From Pseudomonas soli (GTDB taxonomy: Bacteria; Pseudomonadota; Gammaproteobacteria; Pseudomonadales; Pseudomonadaceae), in NCBI RefSeq assembly GCF_900110655.1, contig NZ_FOEQ01000017.1, forward strand, positions 1 through 64,000: DNA of 64,000 nt. The letters run 5' to 3'. This document shows, one piece after another, positions 8,268 through 15,619 of this stretch (position 1 is the first letter of the stretch; every line of letters begins with the position of its first letter). The notes below the pieces were generated by a model. It was not told the origin of the DNA. It saw only the letters and a program-made list of their open reading frames with translations, and ran no database searches. The translations under genes and the position numbers were made by a program.

Positions 8268-9643
8268 ACCAGGCCCCGCACGTTGATCTTTCCGGTGACG
8301 GCAGAGGTGATCATGGCTTGGCGGTACTCGGTAAGACGTTGAATAGCTTCTTCCGCAGTAGAAACCAGAGCATCGAGACCCGCGCATTGCGTGTTCAGAA
8401 AGTGCTCAATCTTCTTTTGCTCCAGCGGCGGTGGACAAACTAGCCGAAGCACTGACAGCTTGCTTGCCTTCAGGCCTTCTGCGGTCGACCCTGTGGACAG
8501 ACTTTTCAGCTGGCTTTGAAAGTAGTCAGCCATCATAGCGTAGAGGGCAAATTGGCTTGAGAAGTGGCTCGGACGCAGCCTGAAGCGAATGATTCGCTGG
8601 GCCAGTGCAATATCCTCTCTATCGACCAATGCTACGTTTCCGAGCGGTGCTTCAGTGGTAAAGAGAATGTCTCCAACCTTCGGAAGGCCGCGGCGCATGA
8701 TTTCGTGGTATTCATCAGGCGACACGAATTCTTGAGAGCATTCGTAATCGATGTAACCCATCCGCACGTTCCTAGCGGTGACAAGAAACACACCTTCATT
8801 CGTCTTCTCTGGCGTTTTCCCTCGATAGTCTGACATCTCGCTGAGGTACTTGGTCATGGGAAGAATCTGCCAGTGCGTCGGCAGTCGATCTAACCAGTCA
8901 ACCCCCGAATCCTTCATTTTCGGGGTCGGCTCCAACCCCGCCACTTTGGCGACTTCAGGTGGGAGACCACGGGTAACTGTGCGGGAGATGAGCGTTTGCC
9001 TCTTTTCCTTGAGTATGTAGATGAGCTGCCGCTTATTGGCGATCAGTTCGTCGATCTGCGCGGTCTTGGCATCGAGGAAACGGACAATAGCTTGTTGCTC
9101 GTTCTTGGGTGGCAGCGGAAAGCTAATCCCCATGAATGCGTCCTGCGCGATGTTCTGCATGCTTCCACTGGTGCCTGCTGCTAGTGATGAGATAGCAGAC
9201 TTTGCTGGTCGTGACGTTATGTAGTACCAAGCAAACCTAGGAGAGCAGTCGCGACCGGTATTGAATATTGTCTGCCAGAGCCGATCCGGGAGATAGAGAT
9301 TGGGGTGGTCTTGAGTAACATGGCCACAGCTCCCAACAAGCTCTGGTGTGTTCATTCTGCTGATGATCAGTCGGTCTGCGCGCACCCGGCAGGCAACGCG
9401 ATGAAGCTCATCGTCCAGCACGCGCTTGTTTTCGACGGCATTAAACTGATCGCCATACACACAACTGGTCTTCAAAACGCCAATCTCGTCGAGCGACGCG
9501 GGGGACGCTTCTGAATTGACACTGACGCCTGACTCCATGCGATCAATTACATGCTTCACTCGCAATTGAGCCCAATGTGACGGAAGCTGGTCGAGCCATA
9601 CAGACTGGCTACGGGAGTAGTTTTCAAACGCGGTGTACTTCAA
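8264..9643 (-). CDS. hsdS: Type I restriction-modification specificity subunit S
   Basis: 459-aa protein with two target-recognition domains separated by conserved helical spacers. The first half ends with 'FPLPPKNEQQAIVRFLDAKT', the second with 'CPPPLEQKKIEHFLN'. Each TRD opens with a 'WL..LP.HW' motif. It recognises a bipartite DNA site and directs HsdM and HsdR. The start is TTG at 9643, preceded by GGAGG and overlapping the stop of the small upstream ORF (TTGA). The frame stays open to 9829, but that extension is unlike any HsdS N-terminus and covers the small ORF. The downstream FRG gene overlaps by ATGA. Confidence 0.94.
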   Translation of the reverse strand: MKYTAFENYSRSQSVWLDQLPSHWAQLRVKHVIDRMESGVSVNSEASPASLDEIGVLKTSCVYGDQFNAVENKRVLDDELHRVACRVRADRLIISRMNTPELVGSCGHVTQDHPNLYLPDRLWQTIFNTGRDCSPRFAWYYITSRPAKSAISSLAAGTSGSMQNIAQDAFMGISFPLPPKNEQQAIVRFLDAKTAQIDELIANKRQLIYILKEKRQTLISRTVTRGLPPEVAKVAGLEPTPKMKDSGVDWLDRLPTHWQILPMTKYLSEMSDYRGKTPEKTNEGVFLVTARNVRMGYIDYECSQEFVSPDEYHEIMRRGLPKVGDILFTTEAPLGNVALVDREDIALAQRIIRFRLRPSHFSSQFALYAMMADYFQSQLKSLSTGSTAEGLKASKLSVLRLVCPPPLEQKKIEHFLNTQCAGLDALVSTAEEAIQRLTEYRQAMITSAVTGKINVRGLV

Positions 9644-9768
9644 GCCATTTCCTCCCTGAACTGCCAGCCGCGCGTTTTCGCCAGCCCTCGCAGTAGCTTG
9701 TCTAACTGCAGTGGGGGGGTGTCGAAGCACTGGCCCACTAGAATTGGGGGCAGGAATACTTTGCTCAT
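9640..9768 (-). CDS. 42-codon ORF between hsdM and hsdS (unrecognised small protein)
   Basis: A 42-codon frame whose ATG overlaps the hsdM stop (ATGA, 9765-9768) and sits 7 bases behind GGAGG. Its own stop overlaps the hsdS TTG start (TTGA, 9640-9643). The protein begins MSKVFLPPIL and ends FREEMA; it has a hydrophobic N-terminal segment and a basic middle. I do not recognise it. The overlap and ribosome-binding site at both ends argue for real translation, either as a functional peptide or as a leader that couples hsdS translation to hsdM. The alternative, an HsdS N-terminal extension in another frame, looks less likely. Confidence 0.55.
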   Translation of the reverse strand: MSKVFLPPILVGQCFDTPPLQLDKLLRGLAKTRGWQFREEMA

Positions 9769-11960
9769 GCTGTGACCTCCCCAAGCAATCGTACAATGTC
9801 AGCTTCCAGCGCCTTAATCTCGCTCTCAATCACTGCCAACTCGCGCGGAGGTTCATAACGGTAGAAGTGGCGGTTGAGCGGGATCTCGTAGCCGATCTTG
9901 GTCTTGCTGTGTTCGATCCAGGCATCTGGCACGTGGGGCAGCACTTCGCGCTCGAAGTAAGCCTGGATGCTCTCCTTGAGCGGTACGTTTTCGGTGTCGC
10001 GCAGTTCGGTGTCTGGCTCGGCCTCGCCCTCGCGGTTGCAACAGATATCGGCCTTTTCGTCACGCTCCCCCAGGGCATTGACCACTGCTTTAAGTTCTGG
10101 CGCCGTCAGGCGCACACCCAACTCTCGGTCGATGGGCTTGAGCCGCTCCAGGAAGGCCTTGCGGTCGTTGATCTGCTCAGAATGCCGCTTGGAAAATTCG
10201 GCCAGCAGGTCGCGAATTTGCTGCTGACGCGCTTCGCCAGATGCGATATCAACCAGACGCGCCGATTCGTCTTTCTTTGCGCTGGAGGCTAGGTTTTTGA
10301 AGGCGATTTCGTCTTCCAGGCGGGCGACACGCTTCTGCGTGGCGTGGAAGTTTAGGCGCAAGGGACGCTCGACGGTGATCTTGTGATAACCGAAGTCCTC
10401 GTTGTCGAACACCTTGCTGACGATCAGCTGCTTCCAGGTCTGCCCCTCCGGTGCAAGTGTGGTCGGTACCGTGGCACGCAGATCGGCTACCTTGCCATCC
10501 TTGTCAAACAGTGCCCAGCGTGTGGCGCCGTCCTCCATCTGGCCGTGTAAGGAAGTGATGTCGCCAATGTGGTCCGAGTCCTTCGCCTTGTCGGACGGGT
10601 CGCCAAGGCGTCGGCGCTTGTTGCCCAGGCTTTTTTCCATCGGCACCCAGTGATTGCGGGCATCGATTAGTTGCACCTTGCCTTTTCGGTGAGGTTCTTT
10701 GTGGTTGGTCAGGACCCAAATGTATGTGCTAATACCGGTGTTGTAGAACAGTTGCTCCGGTAGGGCGACAATAGTTTCGAGCCAGTCGTTCTCAATGATC
10801 CAACGACGGATTTCCGATTCACCACCGCCCGCATCTCCAGTGAACAGGGGCGAGCCGTTAAATACAATGCCGATGCGACTGCCACCTTCGGATACAGGGC
10901 GCATCTTGTCGATCATATGCTGGAGAAACAACAAGGCGCCGTCGTTGATGCGAGGCGTGCCGGCACCGAATCGGCCGTTGTAGCCCAAGCTGTCGCGTTC
11001 ATGCTCGATGTAGCGCTGCTGCTGCTTCCACTCCACACCGAACGGTGGGTTGGCAAGCATATAGTCGAAGCGTCGCTTCTGGCCCTGTTCGTCACGGGCG
11101 TGAGCATCCTTGGTGAAGGTGTCGCCCAGTGCGATGTTGTCGGCGTCTTCGCCCTTGATGAGCATATCCGAGCGGCAAACTGCCCAAGCTTCGTCGTTCC
11201 AGTCTTGGCCATAGAGCAGCGGGTTAGCTTCGTTGTTGAGGTCGCGGATGTACTTCTCCGCCACCGATAGCATGCCACCCGTGCCGCAAGCCGGGTCGTA
11301 GATGGTTTTGACGACGTGGCTGCGGCGCAAATCCTGCTCGGGTGAAAGAAGGAGATTGACCATAAGCTTGATGACTTCACGCGGAGTGAAATGCTCTCCG
11401 GCCTCCTCGTTCGACTGTTCGGCGCCGATCCGTATCAGCTCTTCGAACACATAGCCCATTTGCATCGCAGCCTGATCGGGCGTGAGATGCGAGAAGCCTA
11501 GGTCCAATGAGGCGAACTTTTGGATGACTTTGAAAAGCAGATTTTTCTCTGCCATTTTTGCGATCTGCTGATCGAAGGCAAAGCGCTCCATGATCGCCCG
11601 TACATTGGGTGAGAAGCCGTTGATGTAGCTATTGAGGTTCGGCGCGAGGTTGCTGGGGTCGTCCAGTAGCGAATTGATACCTATCCCGGAAGGGCGCAAC
11701 TCCAACTTCGACAGGTTGTAGAACGGGTACCCAGTGGCCGACTGCATCACACTGCGGATGATACTTTCAGGCTTGCCCTTAAACAGGTTGAAGGTCTCTA
11801 GCGCCTTTGTCTTGGTCGAGGTTAGCAGGCAATCGAACCGGCGCAGAACAGTGAGTGGCAGGATGACCTTGCGATACTCGTTGCGCTTGTAGGGGCCGCG
11901 TAACAGGTTGCAGATGCTCCAGATGTCATTGGCGAGCTGGCGGTGGGTTTCGGTGTTCAT
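9765..11960 (-). CDS. hsdM: Type I restriction-modification methyltransferase subunit M
   Basis: 731-aa adenine-N6 methyltransferase. The HsdM N-terminal helical domain (residues ~5-150) is followed by SAM motif I 'YDPACGTGGM' (221-230) and catalytic motif IV NPPF (304-307). The C-terminal ~230 residues after the methyltransferase core are longer than in the common ~500-aa HsdM and look helical and charged ('SEIKALEADIVRLL' at the end). It methylates the target site and, with HsdS, forms the modification enzyme. First gene of the operon; a weak GGAACG lies upstream of the ATG. The small ORF starts on its stop codon. Confidence 0.96.
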   Translation of the reverse strand: MNTETHRQLANDIWSICNLLRGPYKRNEYRKVILPLTVLRRFDCLLTSTKTKALETFNLFKGKPESIIRSVMQSATGYPFYNLSKLELRPSGIGINSLLDDPSNLAPNLNSYINGFSPNVRAIMERFAFDQQIAKMAEKNLLFKVIQKFASLDLGFSHLTPDQAAMQMGYVFEELIRIGAEQSNEEAGEHFTPREVIKLMVNLLLSPEQDLRRSHVVKTIYDPACGTGGMLSVAEKYIRDLNNEANPLLYGQDWNDEAWAVCRSDMLIKGEDADNIALGDTFTKDAHARDEQGQKRRFDYMLANPPFGVEWKQQQRYIEHERDSLGYNGRFGAGTPRINDGALLFLQHMIDKMRPVSEGGSRIGIVFNGSPLFTGDAGGGESEIRRWIIENDWLETIVALPEQLFYNTGISTYIWVLTNHKEPHRKGKVQLIDARNHWVPMEKSLGNKRRRLGDPSDKAKDSDHIGDITSLHGQMEDGATRWALFDKDGKVADLRATVPTTLAPEGQTWKQLIVSKVFDNEDFGYHKITVERPLRLNFHATQKRVARLEDEIAFKNLASSAKKDESARLVDIASGEARQQQIRDLLAEFSKRHSEQINDRKAFLERLKPIDRELGVRLTAPELKAVVNALGERDEKADICCNREGEAEPDTELRDTENVPLKESIQAYFEREVLPHVPDAWIEHSKTKIGYEIPLNRHFYRYEPPRELAVIESEIKALEADIVRLLGEVTA

Positions 11961-12290
11961 TCTTTCGTTCCGTATTCGTGCCTTTGACGATTCAAATCCA
12001 GTAGGGCAACGAACTCGGTCGCCATTGCGGTGAGCTGAATTCTCGGCGCATTTTTCCTAACGGGTCGATGCAAACCCTGGCTGGATTTCTTGGAGGCGTG
12101 GAGCATATCAATTTGGAGTGGGATATAGGCAGCACAATCGCTTGTGACGGTCTGGTTGCGTACAGCATTGGACCGCTTTGATGATTTGTGATGCCTAACA
12201 TGCCCATTGGTCTGCTGCGGCTTGAGCAAACCAAGCAGAAGTGCGGCAAAGGTATTTGGTTCACCGCGTTTTTGCGATCAGCCGAGCAAG
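11961..12290. other. Region upstream of hsdM, presumed promoter
   Basis: About 330 bp without a convincing gene. Two minus-strand frames cross it, one ending on the hsdM start codon, but their composition is not protein-like and no ribosome-binding site precedes their start codons. The restriction operon promoter is expected here; no clear -35/-10 pair could be picked. Confidence 0.5.
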
Positions 12291-12542
12291 CTACTGACAG
12301 CAATTACAGCGACAACGGATAGATTCAGCCGTCGAGGTGACATTGGCGTGCGCCTGGCCCGCTAGGGCTGCTGTGGCCAGAACGGATTGCGCAGCCATGG
12401 TGCAGGGCACGCCGATCACATCGGCCATGCGCGTCACAGCAGGGCCCAGTAGATCGCCCAGCGCCGCGACCGGGTAGGGTATGGGCGTTATCTGCTTTTC
12501 CAGCAAGAGGCGTGGTGGCCCCTGGGCTTCGCGCAGCTGCAT
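12291..12542 (-). pseudogene. Truncated DUF3987 (YfjI-like) gene, N-terminal fragment
   Basis: 83 codons. Residues ~20-68 ('PYPVAALGDLLGPAVTRM' and 'VPCTMAAQSVLATAALAGQA') match the N-terminal region of DUF3987 proteins, which are normally several hundred residues long and occur in phage-like elements and integrative islands. The start is credible: ATG at 12542 with GGAGG 6 bases upstream. The conserved reading breaks off after 'QAHANVT' and ends in an unrelated tail, so most of the gene is missing. It marks the remains of a mobile element on the side of the island next to hsdM. Confidence 0.65.
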
Positions 12543-12820
12543 AGCAATCCTCCAGAGGTTACCGATCTCTCCCCCACGTCATCCCGCCAAGAATGTTGAG
12601 TGTTATCAGGGATCAAGGCCCCTGCGACCTGTGGGGATGTCCTCTAACGCGGGACTGGCGGCTCCTTACGACCGGGAGCAAGGGCATCTCATGATCTGGC
12701 CTCCTGAGCACCGTTACCGGTGGGCGGGTGGAGGCTGCATTGGCTGACTAGACCAGTGCCTGAAGACCCTGAGCCGGGTGGACGCAGCGGTGCGATGACC
12801 GGGGCATGCCTGACGGTCAG
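12543..12820. other. Non-coding stretch upstream of the DUF3987 fragment
   Basis: 278 bp without a recognisable gene. On the minus strand a good ribosome-binding site (AGGAGG, 7 bases before an ATG near 12691) opens an 8-codon frame starting MRCPC that stops at once. This might be a leader peptide or the start of a broken small zinc-finger-like gene; neither can be shown. Confidence 0.4.
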
Positions 12821-13129
12821 TCAGGTGCAGTCCATTCCCTGGTCTGCGGCACCATCCTCTGCAGCGCTGTTGCTGGTGACATCGGCGTTTGTCACGAGGG
12901 GAAATGCCGCAAAGCCATGTGCGATCAGGGCTGCAGCAATGTTAGAAGTGCCCGTCTCTTGCCAGAAGAAAGAGACGGGCATAGGTTGGCGCAAGATTCG
13001 GTCAAGGTTGCTGCAGGACAGTGAGGTACGGTGTGCCTGGCGCACGAGGGCCATATGTGTAAGCGCACTCATTACATGGGGTAGTGACCGGGCGAGCTGT
13101 CGGATGCGAGTCGCCCTTGGGGGAACCAC
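12821..13129 (-). CDS. Hypothetical small protein of the island (102 aa)
   Basis: 102-codon frame from GTG. The body ('LPHVMSALTHMALVRQAH', 'NLDRILRQPMPVSFFW', 'NIAAALIAHGFAAFPLV') has protein-like composition with amphipathic helices, and it lies just upstream of the DUF3987 fragment on the same strand, as small accessory genes often do in such islands. No clear ribosome-binding site precedes the GTG, and the C-terminal tail is poor in structure. I do not recognise the family. It could be a real gene or a chance frame. Confidence 0.35.
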   Translation of the reverse strand: MVPPRATRIRQLARSLPHVMSALTHMALVRQAHRTSLSCSNLDRILRQPMPVSFFWQETGTSNIAAALIAHGFAAFPLVTNADVTSNSAAEDGAADQGMDCT

Positions 13130-13367
13130 CGCAGGAGCGGCGTGACCTCAAAGGTTCGGGCCACCTGAGGTGCTGCAGTCGACAGCGCTTGCACGGGCCA
13201 GTGAATAAACCTGGCCAAGGGTCGAAATTCAGCGCTACTTTGGGTTTGAGGGGCGGTTATTTACCGGAGGGATTCCATGGTAAATCCCGGATAACGTCGT
13301 AGCTTTTAGTTCTTCAAAGCAAGGGCCTTACCCAAAGTGAACCCTCAGGGTAAGGCTGCCAATCAAA
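13130..13367. other. Intergenic stretch with hairpins, including a possible ykvA terminator
   Basis: 238 bp without a gene. It contains an inverted repeat GCCTTACCC (13325-13333) / GGGTAAGGC (13348-13356) just past the YkvA stop, a plausible transcription end without a T-run, and a second one, ATTTACC/GGTAAAT, near 13259-13286. Confidence 0.5.
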
Positions 13368-13706
13368 TCAGGAAAACCACTGCTTCAGCGTTTCCTTCGC
13401 CTTGGCGACATGCTCAGGCTTGATGTAGGCAGCAGTCGCTGCCAATGCCGCGCACAGCACGCCGATATCATCGGAATAGCCAACGATTGGGGTGATGTCG
13501 GGTATGGCGTCGATCGGCGAAATGAAGTAGCCGAGCGCACCGTAGATGGTGGTCTTGGCCCATTTGGGCGTTTCCGAGTCCGTGGCGGAGTAGTACATCT
13601 TCAGCGCCGGCTCCAGCGCGGACTCACCTGCAGCCTTCGCATAGCCTTTAACTTTGTCCCAGAACGACTCGTCTGAATAATCCTTTTCAAATGCCTTGTC
13701 TGACAT
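13368..13706 (-). CDS. YkvA family protein (DUF1232)
   Basis: 112-aa protein. The core 'AKTTIYGALGYFISPIDAIPDITPIVGYSDDIGVL' region (residues ~50-85) is the DUF1232 signature, with the hallmark Y..SP.D..PD.....GY.DD pattern. It contains one likely membrane-associated hydrophobic segment. The family has no firm function and is widespread in bacteria. Here it lies inside the island with no operon partner; an inverted repeat follows its stop. The start ATG lies at the beginning of 'MSDKAFEKDY'. Confidence 0.85.
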   Translation of the reverse strand: MSDKAFEKDYSDESFWDKVKGYAKAAGESALEPALKMYYSATDSETPKWAKTTIYGALGYFISPIDAIPDITPIVGYSDDIGVLCAALAATAAYIKPEHVAKAKETLKQWFS

Positions 13707-14150
13707 GGTCTGTGCTCTACGAATTGTATGTGTTTACGATGATTTTCTGATCAGCGTGATCGGGGATGGTCTTCCGAAAACATGGGTGGCGCACCTAGGA
13801 GCGACCGAATGGCTTAGGCAGCCGACCTTAGTCCGATTGTGGCACTTTGCTACTGCTCTTGACCATGGTTCGGGCATAAGATGGGTTTGCTCTCCGACGA
13901 AATCCACGTTATGCGTGCCGATCGGACCAAGGTCATGATCACCACCGCTCGTTTACCGCTGCGTAGAGATCAAGCGAACAACCAATTGGGACGTCCAAGC
14001 GCCCATGGCCTGATCTGGTTCATGACTGAGTTGTGGTCACTGGCACAGCCCCATGCGTCAGCGCTTCCCGGGCGTTTCCTTTCCTCCAAGCTTTTAGGAA
14101 ATGTCCCACCGCGCTATATGTTGCGAACAGATCCGCCCTAAGGCTACATT
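13707..14150. other. Non-coding island segment
   Basis: About 440 bp in which only short frames without ribosome-binding sites appear. No RNA gene or recombinase fragment was recognised. Confidence 0.5.
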
Positions 14151-14185
14151 CCTCAGGTCGCAGCAAAATCTGCGACCAGGTGTAG
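14151..14185 (+). ncRNA. Hairpin upstream of the three-way-junction element
   Basis: Perfect 8-bp stem GGTCGCAG (14156-14163) / CTGCGACC (14170-14177) with a CAAAAT loop, enclosed by TTCCT...AGGAA. It is the first of several consecutive structured elements before two small ORFs. RNA function is inferred only. Confidence 0.4.
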
Positions 14186-14215
14186 GAACCTGCTGGTAAA
14201 CTTGGCGCTCGCACT

Positions 14216-14248
14216 AGGCGCCCCATCACAACGGCTGGCGCCTTTTTT
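14216..14248 (+). terminator. Intrinsic terminator inside the structured leader
   Basis: AGGCGCC (14216-14222) pairs with GGCGCCT (14237-14243), followed by a run of Ts to 14248. It is a canonical Rho-independent terminator on the plus strand, lying between the first hairpin and the large three-way junction. It may end a short transcript or serve as an attenuator. Confidence 0.7.
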
Positions 14249-14267
14249 GCGTCTGCTGCGATGTCAT

Positions 14268-14343
14268 GGCGGCTGTGTGTGGGCAGGCTTCGGCCTGGCC
14301 GGGTTCCAAGTTTCCCGGTATTCCTACCCCACACATAGCTGCC
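14268..14343 (+). ncRNA. Structured RNA element with a predicted three-way junction
   Basis: A 16-bp closing stem (14268-14283 with 14328-14343) pairs without a mismatch on the plus strand, using two G-U wobbles. It encloses two hairpins: CAGGC-TTCG-GCCTG (14284-14297, a UUCG tetraloop) and CCGGG/CCCGG (14299-14318). The wobbles would be A-C mismatches on the other strand, so the plus strand is probably the RNA. It lies 57 bp before a small ORF pair. It could be a cis-regulatory leader, a small RNA or a mobile repeat. Confidence 0.6.
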
Positions 14344-14400
14344 ACCCAATCCCGTAGGAAGGATCGTGGTAGCTCCAATCTCAAACTTGGAGTCTCATGC

Positions 14401-14541
14401 ATGCTTATTCGCATTCTGAGCAGGATCCTCGCATCCGCTCTCCGCCGCCCAGCCCCCGCGGCCACCCCATCCCCAACCTTCTACCCAATCGACAGCCACT
14501 CCCTCGCCACCCGCGCCAACCGGGAGGTGCCCCATGTCTGA
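14401..14541 (+). CDS. Possible 46-aa small protein
   Basis: 46-codon frame starting MLIRILSRIL, with GGAG about 10 bases upstream. It has a short amphipathic or hydrophobic N-terminus and a Pro/Ala-rich middle. Its stop overlaps the start of the next gene by 8 bases, as in a coupled pair. Not recognised; it may be only a leader frame. Confidence 0.35.
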   Translation: MLIRILSRILASALRRPAPAATPSPTFYPIDSHSLATRANREVPHV

Positions 14542-14782
14542 CCATGAACGCCTGACTACCATCCAGAGCTACGTCTGGACCCTCGAACTGCTCGGCGAGG
14601 CGCTGGTCCAGCATGACGAGGTGCTGGAGTGCGAGCACAACCCGCAACTGAGCTTCCGCAACACAGCGGGTATTCACCAGGCGATCCGAATCATCAGCCG
14701 GCTGGCCAGCGAGCAGTTCAGCAAACTGGAGGCTATGAAGGAGGAGGGGAAAGGTGACGGTGTTCTGCCGCCGAGGCACTGA
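14534..14782 (+). CDS. Hypothetical 82-aa helical protein
   Basis: 82-aa protein with a good ribosome-binding site (GGGAGG, 6 bases before the ATG). The sequence is regular and helix-rich ('YVWTLELLGEALVQHDEVLE', 'IHQAIRIISRLASEQFSKLE'), with no signal peptide or membrane segment. It is the last gene of the island before the ssrA terminator and is preceded by the structured element at 14268-14343. Similar small proteins seem to occur in other P. putida genomes, but I cannot assign a family or role. Confidence 0.6.
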   Translation: MSDHERLTTIQSYVWTLELLGEALVQHDEVLECEHNPQLSFRNTAGIHQAIRIISRLASEQFSKLEAMKEEGKGDGVLPPRH

Positions 14783-14795
14783 ATCCGAGGCATAA

Positions 14796-14822
14796 AAAAA
14801 GACGCCCTAGGGCGTCTTCTTC
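14796..14822 (-). terminator. ssrA intrinsic terminator
   Basis: Perfect stem GACGCCC/GGGCGTC with a 2-base TA loop, followed on the minus strand by a run of Ts, 8 bp past the ssrA 3' CCA. With the adjacent ssrA end, it is the sequence duplicated at 3867-3915. Confidence 0.9.
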
Positions 14823-14845
14823 TTCGGATTTGGTGGAGCCGGGGG
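14796..14845. repeat. Right attachment site: ssrA terminator and 3' end
   Basis: The intact partner of the direct repeat at 3867-3915. It covers the terminator, the 3' CCA of ssrA and the start of the acceptor/T-arm region, a common target of tyrosine recombinases. Confidence 0.7.
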
Positions 14846-15220
14846 GATTTGAACCCCCGTCCGCCAGTACTCCGCTGTCGGTACTACATGCTTAGCCGTG
14901 TCTACTGATTTAATCCGCAGCCGCCCGACGGGCAGGGTGCTTTGGATGAGTTGGGTAAGTTTTAGTCGCTTCGCCCCCAACGTGCTGCACGACGATCCTG
15001 TTCTGTATGACAATCATTTCGGGTTTACAGGCATCCCCTGATGATTGCTGGACCCGAAGGTACCAGGAGTGCATGTCAGCTGCAATTAAGCAGCGAGAGC
15101 AGCACCGTATTGGTCGTCATTGGCAACTATAGAAAGTTGCAACAGTGGATTTACGAGTTCTGTTACCAACTCGGCATGCACCTAGAGTTTCGCTACCGGC
15201 GTCGAATCCTAATCGGCCCC
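14831..15220 (-). ncRNA. ssrA: tmRNA
   Basis: 390-nt transfer-messenger RNA that rescues stalled ribosomes. The 5' end begins GGGGCCGATTAGGATTCGAC (15220 downward) and the 3' end is GGTTCAAATCCCCCCGGCTC followed by CACCA, giving the tRNA-like acceptor and T arm. The tag frame lies at 15124-15086 and encodes ANDDQYGAALAA followed by TAA, a typical ANDD...LAA proteolysis tag. A terminator follows the 3' end. The gene is intact although an island sits at its 3' end. Confidence 0.97.
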
Positions 15221-15325
15221 ACACTCAGCTCTAGCTGAACGTGCCTTTCAGCACGCAAGGGCGAGTATACGCGCTTACGCGGGCGACGTCGACAGAAGGT
15301 TCGGCCGCCCGCGTGCGCGCAGGGC

Positions 15326-15619
15326 CTAGGTGCCGCTGCCACCGGCCGAGCCGCTGCCTTTCTCGGTCTTTTCCAGGCGCTCGAGCACCTTGCTGGTGAT
15401 GGCGATGCATTCCTTGGTATCGCCTTTCGCCTGGGCGGCCTTGGCCTGGTCCACGTGCTCGGTGATGGCCTTGTCCAGGCCTTCGGAGGTGGCGCCGGCG
15501 GTGGCCATGCTGTCGTCGATCTTCTGCAGGTTCATGGCGCACAAGTCGTCGGCGGCGAATACAGGCGAGGCCAGCAGGGTCGCGGCCGCGAACAGGGCGG
15601 ATAGCGCAGTACCTTTCAT
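15326..15619 (-). CDS. Small secreted hypothetical protein
   Basis: 97-aa protein with a clear signal peptide (MKGTALSALFAAATLLASPVFA, cleavage before ADDL), predicted periplasmic. The mature part is helical and charged with two Cys ('DDLCAMNLQ', 'TKECIAIT') and a Gly/Ser-rich C-terminus. The start at 15619 follows AGGAGA and gives the signal peptide; the frame extends further upstream without one. It lies between ssrA and accC on the same strand. No function assigned. Confidence 0.8.
   Translation of the reverse strand: MKGTALSALFAAATLLASPVFAADDLCAMNLQKIDDSMATAGATSEGLDKAITEHVDQAKAAQAKGDTKECIAITSKVLERLEKTEKGSGSAGGSGT

Larger units (their letters stand above)
3867..14845. mobile_element. Genomic island integrated at the 3' end of ssrA
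   Basis: An ~11-kb segment bounded by a direct repeat of the ssrA 3' end. Its content is accessory: a type I restriction-modification operon with an FRG-domain gene, a truncated DUF3987 gene typical of phage-like elements, and small unrecognised ORFs. Parts are visibly AT-richer than the flanks (for example 3930-4190). No tyrosine recombinase gene was found, so the island looks immobile and decayed. Without it, ssrA would lie directly downstream of the AraC gene. The repeat is seen directly; integration history is inferred. Confidence 0.7.

Noticed and set aside
9644..9829. N-terminal extension of HsdS up to 9829
   Set aside because: It would overlap hsdM by 65 bases, has no HsdS-like sequence, and ignores the TTG with GGAGG at 9643.
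11957..12303. Two minus-strand frames (90 and 103 codons) upstream of hsdM
   Set aside because: They overlap each other, lack ribosome-binding sites and read like random sequence. The ATGA contact with hsdM is suggestive but not enough alone.
12640..12700. Short MRCPC frame behind a good ribosome-binding site, possibly an Ogr-type zinc finger
   Set aside because: It stops after 8 codons and no frame continues the zinc-finger pattern convincingly.
14020..14349. 109-codon minus-strand frame over the structured element
   Set aside because: It runs through the hairpins and terminator; the base pairing explains the sequence better than coding does.
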